Shown: positions 59,822 through 64,000 of the stretch, piece by piece
Position numbering within the stretch: the stretch's first letter is position 1
Layout of the letters: each line of letters opens with the position of its first letter
Origin: Flavobacterium sp. HJJ
Lineage (GTDB): Bacteria > Bacteroidota > Bacteroidia > Flavobacteriales > Flavobacteriaceae
Direction of reading: 5' to 3'
Length of the DNA stretch: 64,000 bases
Assembly: GCF_015351475.1 (NCBI RefSeq)
Contig: NZ_JADKPR010000001.1
Coordinates: 186,001-250,000 of the forward strand
Position numbers and translations under genes: made by a program
The notes under the pieces: generated by a model
What the model saw: only the letters and a program-made list of their open reading frames with translations
What the model was told of the DNA's origin: nothing
The model's database searches: none

Positions 59822-60880
59822 ATGACATTAGATACAAAAAAAAGTACATTTGTTAAACTAGGAGAATTCTTAAGCCAATTTAAAGATAAAAACTGCAGCA
59901 AGAATGAAACTGTATTTGGCAATGATTTATTTTTTGAAAAATTTACCGATTTAATTCAGCTTTCTCAATCTCATAATGGCTGGTATACCCCAGAACAAGT
60001 TCATTTTGCAATTGCCTCTTGGGCAGAAGCATTAACGGAAGAAAATCTAACAAAATGGCTTTCTAAATATGATTTCAGCACTGTAAAAACTAAGAATGTA
60101 GCCTTGATATTAGCGGGAAATATTCCGCTGGTAGGATTTCATGATTTCTTGTGTGTTTTACTGTCTGGACATAATGTCTTGGTTAAAACATCATCAAACG
60201 ATCAGCACTTATTGCCATTTTTGTCCAATTATTTAATCGCTGCTGAACCCGATTTTAAAAACAAAATCACATTTATTGAAGGAAAACTGGAAAATTTTGA
60301 TGCCGTAATTGCAACCGGTAGCAATAACACTGCCCGTTATTTTGAATATTATTTCAAAGACAAACCTTCAATCATACGAAAAAACAGAAATTCTGCTGCA
60401 GTATTAAATGGGGAAGAAACCAAAGAACATCTAATAGCACTGGGAGAAGATATTTTTAGATATTTTGGATTAGGATGCCGAAATGTATCCAAATTATTTG
60501 TTCCAAAAGGCTATTCTTTCGAACCCTTTTTTGAAGCTGTTTTTGAATATCAGGATGTGATTCATTATGAAAAATACGCTAATAATTATGATTACAACAA
60601 AGCGGTTTTCCTAATGAGTAATTTCAAATTGCTCGACAATGGATTTTTGACCATCAAAGAAGATTCAAGTTACAGCTCCCCTATTTCGAGCGTATTTTAT
60701 GAATATTATGAAAATCTGGAGGATTTACAAAAGCGTTTAGACGATGAAAACGAACAGATTCAATGCATTGTAAGCAACAATCTTGTAAAAAACAGCATCC
60801 AATTTGGAACTACACAAAAACCAAGTTTATGGGATTATGCAGATAACATTGACACCATTTCTTTCTTATTAACAATATAA
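59822..60880 (+). CDS. LuxC-type acyl-CoA reductase
   Basis: Reduces acyl-CoA (or acyl-enzyme) to aldehyde with NADPH; a 352-aa member of the short LuxC-like group found across flavobacteria. Aldehyde-dehydrogenase-like fold: nucleotide-binding NVALILAGNIPLVGFHDFL (residues 92-110), VIATGSNNTARYFEYYF, IIRKNRNSAAVLNGEE and the catalytic cysteine C219 in YFGLGCRNVSKLFVPKG. The 59316 ferredoxin gene is divergent and serC lies 178 bases downstream. The physiological substrate, perhaps a fatty-acyl thioester, is unknown. The TATTTTTG box 38 bases upstream gives a promoter of its own. Confidence 0.87.
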   Translation: MTLDTKKSTFVKLGEFLSQFKDKNCSKNETVFGNDLFFEKFTDLIQLSQSHNGWYTPEQVHFAIASWAEALTEENLTKWLSKYDFSTVKTKNVALILAGNIPLVGFHDFLCVLLSGHNVLVKTSSNDQHLLPFLSNYLIAAEPDFKNKITFIEGKLENFDAVIATGSNNTARYFEYYFKDKPSIIRKNRNSAAVLNGEETKEHLIALGEDIFRYFGLGCRNVSKLFVPKGYSFEPFFEAVFEYQDVIHYEKYANNYDYNKAVFLMSNFKLLDNGFLTIKEDSSYSSPISSVFYEYYENLEDLQKRLDDENEQIQCIVSNNLVKNSIQFGTTQKPSLWDYADNIDTISFLLTI

Positions 60881-61058
60881 TTCAATCTTATTATATTATT
60901 ACGAAAAATTTAATGGTTATTCGTCTCCTATTTCCGAAATTTGCAGTCTTAAAATTCACTTTAAACTATAGTAATTTGTCTTATTTTAATAATTAATTGA
61001 AATTTGACATATTTTCAATAGTTATCAATTGAAAACAACTAAAAAAAGTTACAACACC

Positions 61059-62129
61059 ATGAAAAAACACAACTACAGCGCAGGACCTTGCATTTTACCA
61101 CAAGAAGTTTTTGAAAAATCAGCTCAGGCTATCTTAAATTTTAATGATTCTGGTTTATCACTTTTAGAAATTTCGCACCGTAGTAAAGATTTTGTCGCCG
61201 TAATGGAAGAAGCGAGAGCTTTAGTTTTAGAACTTTTGGATTTAAAAGACAAAGGATATCAAGCCATTTTTCTTGGAGGAGGAGCGAGTTTAGAATTTCT
61301 GATGGTTCCTTACAACTTAATGAAAGAAAACGGTAAAGCAGCTTATTTGAATACTGGTACTTGGGCTTCTGGAGCAATAAAAGAAGCAAAATTTTTCGGT
61401 ACAACTACTGTTGTTGCTTCATCAGAAGAAGAAAATTTCAATCATATTCCAAAAGGATATACAATACCTGCTGATGCAGATTATTTTCACTGTACAAGTA
61501 ATAATACCATTTTCGGAACTCAAATGAAGGAATTTCCAGAAACAGATATTCCAGTTGTTTGTGATATGAGTTCTGATATTTTTTCCAGAAAAATTGATTT
61601 TTCAAAATTTGATATTATTTACGCAGGAGCACAAAAAAATATGGGACCTGCAGGAACTACTTTGGTTGTTATCAAAGAAGAAATTCTTGGTAAAACCGGC
61701 CGTACCATTCCAAGTATGTTGGATTATGCAAAACATATCAAAGCAGACAGCATGTACAATACACCTCCCGTTTTTCCTGTTTATGCGTCTTTACTAACTT
61801 TACAATGGTTAAAAAAAATAGGCGGCATTGAGGCTATCGAAAAAATAAACGATGCTAAAGCAGCTTTACTTTATAATGAAATTGATAGAAATCCATTATT
61901 TAGAGGAACTGCAGCTGTTGAAGACCGTTCTAATATGAATGCTACCTTTTTATTGAATGATGAATCCCATGCTGCTAAATTTGACGAAATGTGCAAAGCT
62001 GCTGGAATAAATGGATTGCCAGGACATCGTTCTGTTGGGGGCTATAGAGCTTCTATGTACAATGCGCTTCCCCTGGAAAGTGTACAGGTTCTTGTTGATG
62101 TAATGAAAGATTTGGAAAGTAAAGTTTAA
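61059..62129 (+). CDS. serC: phosphoserine aminotransferase
   Basis: Converts 3-phosphohydroxypyruvate to 3-phosphoserine using glutamate; PLP enzyme of class V fold, 356 aa from the ATG at 61059 (MKKHNYSAGPCILP; the frame from 61029 adds ten residues not conserved in the family). The PLP lysine is K193 in YAGAQKNMGPAG; FLGGGASLEFLMVPYN and LNTGTWASGAIKEA are cofactor-phosphate and substrate-binding blocks. The C terminus LPGHRSVGGYRASMYNALP is the SerC signature. It is followed after 118 bases of word-repeat spacer by serA, the preceding step of serine biosynthesis. Cytoplasmic. Confidence 0.96.
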   Translation: MKKHNYSAGPCILPQEVFEKSAQAILNFNDSGLSLLEISHRSKDFVAVMEEARALVLELLDLKDKGYQAIFLGGGASLEFLMVPYNLMKENGKAAYLNTGTWASGAIKEAKFFGTTTVVASSEEENFNHIPKGYTIPADADYFHCTSNNTIFGTQMKEFPETDIPVVCDMSSDIFSRKIDFSKFDIIYAGAQKNMGPAGTTLVVIKEEILGKTGRTIPSMLDYAKHIKADSMYNTPPVFPVYASLLTLQWLKKIGGIEAIEKINDAKAALLYNEIDRNPLFRGTAAVEDRSNMNATFLLNDESHAAKFDEMCKAAGINGLPGHRSVGGYRASMYNALPLESVQVLVDVMKDLESKV

Positions 62130-62245
62130 TCGGTTAATTGTTTAGTTGTTTAATCGAAATAATCAAACATTTTAATTCAATTCTCAAAATAATAATTTAT
62201 GTTAACCATCATCTAAACGATTAAACGGTTGACCAAATAAACACT
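62128..62245. repeat. imperfect inverted TTAATCGGTTAA words between serC and serA
   Basis: TTAATCGGTTAATTGTTTAG on the left is mirrored by TCTAAACGATTAAACGGTTG on the right. Same vocabulary as the 890-975 spacer. Confidence 0.45.
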
Positions 62246-62247
62246 AA

Positions 62248-63198
62248 ATGAAGATATTAGCAAACGACGGAATTTCTAAAAGTGGTATTAGTGCTTTAGA
62301 AACCGCTGGATTTGAAGTTATTACTACAAAAGTAGCACAAGAACAAGTTGCTAATTTTATAAACAAAAATGACATTGGAGTCTTATTAGTACGCAGTGCT
62401 ACTAAGGTTCGGAAAGATATTATTGATGCCTGCCCAAGTTTGAAAATTATTGGACGAGGCGGTGTCGGAATGGACAATATTGATGTTGAATATGCCAAAA
62501 GCAAAGGAATTCATGTCATAAATACTCCGGCATCTTCGTCAGAATCTGTAGCTGAACTGGTTTTTGCACATTTATTTACAGGCGTACGATTCCTGCATGA
62601 TTCGAACAGAAACATGCCTCTTGAAGGTGACACCCAATTTGAACAGCTGAAAAAAGCCTATGCCAATGGTATTGAACTTAGAGGTAAAACCCTTGGGATA
62701 ATTGGCTTGGGACGTATTGGTAAAGCGGTTGCAAGAATGGCTGTAAGCTTTGGCATGAAAGTTATCTACAGCGATATGGATGTTCCTCATAAAGACTTAA
62801 AAATTCATTTTTTTGACGGACAGACCATCAGCATATCACTTACCTCCCAATCTCTTGAATCGTTATTTAAAGAGTCTGATTTTATCACTTTGCACGTTCC
62901 TGCTCAAGACGGGTATGTGATTGGTGAGAAAGATTTTAAATTGATGAAAGACGGCGTTGGAATTATTAACTGTGCCCGCGGCGGTGCTATCGACGAAGTT
63001 GCTTTGATAGAAGCTTTGGACAGCGATAAAGTATTGTTTGCAGGACTGGATGTTTATGAAAATGAACCTAATCCAGAAATTACAATTTTAATGAATCCAA
63101 AAATTTCATTGACGCCACATATTGGTGCTGCAACTGCAGAAGCTCAAGACAGAATAGGCATTGAGCTGGCACATCAGATTATTCATTTATTAAACTAA
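62248..63198 (+). CDS. serA: D-3-phosphoglycerate dehydrogenase (short form)
   Basis: Oxidises 3-phosphoglycerate to 3-phosphohydroxypyruvate, the first step of serine synthesis. D-2-hydroxyacid dehydrogenase fold, 316 aa, without the C-terminal ACT regulatory domain, so serine feedback by the classical mechanism is not expected. Residues about 45-100 carry LVRSATKVRKDIIDACPSLK and GRGGVGMDNIDVEYA; the NAD motif GLGRIG is at 153-158; ARGGAIDEVALIEAL and LTPHIGAATAEAQ supply the catalytic Arg and His, with a Glu between. Paired with serC. Other D-hydroxyacid dehydrogenases look similar, but the neighbour decides the name. Confidence 0.9.
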   Translation: MKILANDGISKSGISALETAGFEVITTKVAQEQVANFINKNDIGVLLVRSATKVRKDIIDACPSLKIIGRGGVGMDNIDVEYAKSKGIHVINTPASSSESVAELVFAHLFTGVRFLHDSNRNMPLEGDTQFEQLKKAYANGIELRGKTLGIIGLGRIGKAVARMAVSFGMKVIYSDMDVPHKDLKIHFFDGQTISISLTSQSLESLFKESDFITLHVPAQDGYVIGEKDFKLMKDGVGIINCARGGAIDEVALIEALDSDKVLFAGLDVYENEPNPEITILMNPKISLTPHIGAATAEAQDRIGIELAHQIIHLLN

Positions 63199-63219
63199 AC
63201 ATTTAATTTAAAACCACAT

Positions 63220-63266
63220 AGCGGTAAATTATTAACTCTCAATTAATAATTTACCGCTCCTTTTTT
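63220..63266 (+). terminator. terminator of serA
   Basis: AGCGGTAAATTATTAA (63220-63235) and TTAATAATTTACCGCT (63243-63258) form a perfect 16-bp stem, followed by CCTTTTTT. It is one of the strongest terminators in the window. Confidence 0.9.
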
Positions 63267-63269
63267 GAT

Positions 63270-63277
63270 TATATTTG
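63270..63277 (+). promoter_or_regulatory. -7 promoter box of the DUF937 gene
   Basis: TATATTTG, exact consensus, 24 bases before the ATG. The -33 TTG is not clear. Confidence 0.5.
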
Positions 63278-63301
63278 ATATGAATCTTTAATCAAAAAAC
63301 G

Positions 63302-63859
63302 ATGTTTGAACAATTAACGCAGTTAGTACAGCAGTTTGGCCAGGATGCAGTTGTTAAAAACAGTGCAGTTCCTAATGAACATAATGAAGCTGTAATGGAA
63401 GAAGCCGGAAATTCTATCTTTTCGAGTTTACAACAAATGGCTTCCGAAGGAGGTGCCGAGAAAATTGCCGGATTACTCCAAGGAAATAATGCACAGGACT
63501 CTTCGAATCCAGCAGTTCAGCAGATTACCCAGCAGCTTACAGGAAGCTTGGGAGAAAAATTTGGCTTAAGCAGCAGTGATGCGGCAGGGGTTGCCGGCAG
63601 TATGATTCCAAAAATACTTGGAGGACTGGTCGGTAAGGCCAATGATCCTAATGACAGTTTTCAGCTGACGGATTTAATCGGAGCTATTTCTGGAGGCGGT
63701 GCGCAAACCTCTGGAATAATGGATGCCATTTCAAAATACGGAACTCAATTTGGATTAGACCAAAATGCCGACGGAAAACTGGATTTAAATGATGCTGTTG
63801 CAGCAACACAAAGTAAAGGCGGTATTGGCGGACTTTTAGGAAAGTTATTTGGAAAATAA
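63302..63859 (+). CDS. DUF937 domain protein
   Basis: A 185-aa protein of the DUF937 (YidB-like) family: Gln- and Gly-rich, no signal peptide, starting MFEQLTQLVQQFGQDAVVK. The DUF937 core lies at about residues 30-115 (IFSSLQQMASEGGAEKIAGL, AAGVAGSMIPKILGGLVGK). A second region has DQNADGKLDLNDAVAA, which resembles a dockerin/EF-hand-like D-x-N-x-D-G loop, followed by a glycine-rich end GGIGGLLGKLFGK. Cytoplasmic or loosely associated; function unknown. It stands behind the serA terminator with its own -7 box and is followed by a truncated lipoprotein gene. Confidence 0.85.
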   Translation: MFEQLTQLVQQFGQDAVVKNSAVPNEHNEAVMEEAGNSIFSSLQQMASEGGAEKIAGLLQGNNAQDSSNPAVQQITQQLTGSLGEKFGLSSSDAAGVAGSMIPKILGGLVGKANDPNDSFQLTDLIGAISGGGAQTSGIMDAISKYGTQFGLDQNADGKLDLNDAVAATQSKGGIGGLLGKLFGK

Positions 63860-63940
63860 GGTTTATGTTATCCTAAGACTTATTATAAAAAACAGCGGTA
63901 AAACCTTAAACACATTTTTATAACACTTAAAAAATAGGTT

Positions 63941-64000
63941 ATGAAAAATTCTATCTGCATATTACTTTTACTCAGTATAATAATTGCGTGCAGTACTTCC
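63941..64000 (+). CDS. partial lipoprotein gene, cut by the window end
   Basis: Only 20 codons are visible. They encode a hydrophobic signal with lipobox IIAC (C17) followed by STS, so the product is an outer-membrane or inner-membrane lipoprotein. The start ATG is at 63941 after an A-rich leader. The family cannot be told from this fragment; flavobacteria often have a small DUF6146-type lipoprotein at this place. Confidence 0.55.
   Translation, partial: MKNSICILLLLSIIIACSTS

Overview
The window is a chromosomal segment of a Flavobacterium-like member of the Bacteroidota. The signs are A+T-rich DNA, consistent TAnnTTTG -7 boxes (two of them with TTG exactly 19 bases upstream), no Shine-Dalgarno dependence, a SusC/SusD pair, lipoproteins with short lipoboxes, and protein families typical of flavobacteria (NrtS, DUF5123 and DUF1572 proteins, LuxC-type acyl-CoA reductase next to serC and serA). 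I see no rRNA, tRNA, IS transposase or CRISPR array.

Layout. (1) 1-12026 holds housekeeping and small accessory genes: methyltransferase, ZIP transporter, OsmC, a 1.4-kb low-coding island (2199-3615) full of hairpins and very small ORFs, a cation/H+ antiporter, murQ, an overlapping antitoxin / RelE-ParE toxin / pentapeptide-repeat trio, DUF1572, TerC, NrtS, and a CNMP-CBS-DUF294 protein with a DnaQ-like exonuclease. (2) 12635-42188 is a complete pectin utilisation locus. Two hexuronate transporters, kduI, kduD, uxaC, kdgK, kdgA, uxaB and uxaA carry galacturonate and unsaturated uronates to pyruvate plus glyceraldehyde-3-phosphate. A LacI-type regulator (minus strand) follows, then GH28, SusC, SusD, a DUF5123-type surface lipoprotein, two GH105, a GH43, a PL10-CE8 fusion, a second GH28 and a CE12-type esterase. 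Three promoters in the locus have a TGYAATCGATTACA palindrome directly abutting the -7 box, the probable operator of the resident LacI protein. (3) fbp (gluconeogenesis) follows the locus. (4) On the minus strand, parE and parC (topoisomerase IV) are separated by a two-gene AAA15 ATPase + DUF4435 module that matches the PARIS anti-phage system, preceded by an array of six palindromes spaced about 36 bases. (5) 51366-64000 holds a transglutaminase, FMN reductase, lipoproteins, ychF, a TonB receptor, ferredoxin, acyl-CoA reductase, serC, serA, a DUF937 protein and a truncated lipoprotein.

How the parts work together. Surface enzymes (GH28, PL10-CE8, CE12, GH43) should trim and de-esterify pectin. 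SusCD imports oligosaccharides, periplasmic GH105 enzymes remove unsaturated uronates, MFS transporters move monomers inward, and the kdu/uxa/kdg enzymes converge on KDG. The LacI operators tie transport, catabolism and depolymerisation together.

The intergenic DNA is unusually structured. Several dispersed families of imperfect inverted repeats occupy spacers, and a compact 91-base fold lies in the uxaB leader. These, the PARIS module and the 2.2-3.6 kb island are the parts most worth a second look. All functional calls rest on reading motifs by eye; no database search was run.
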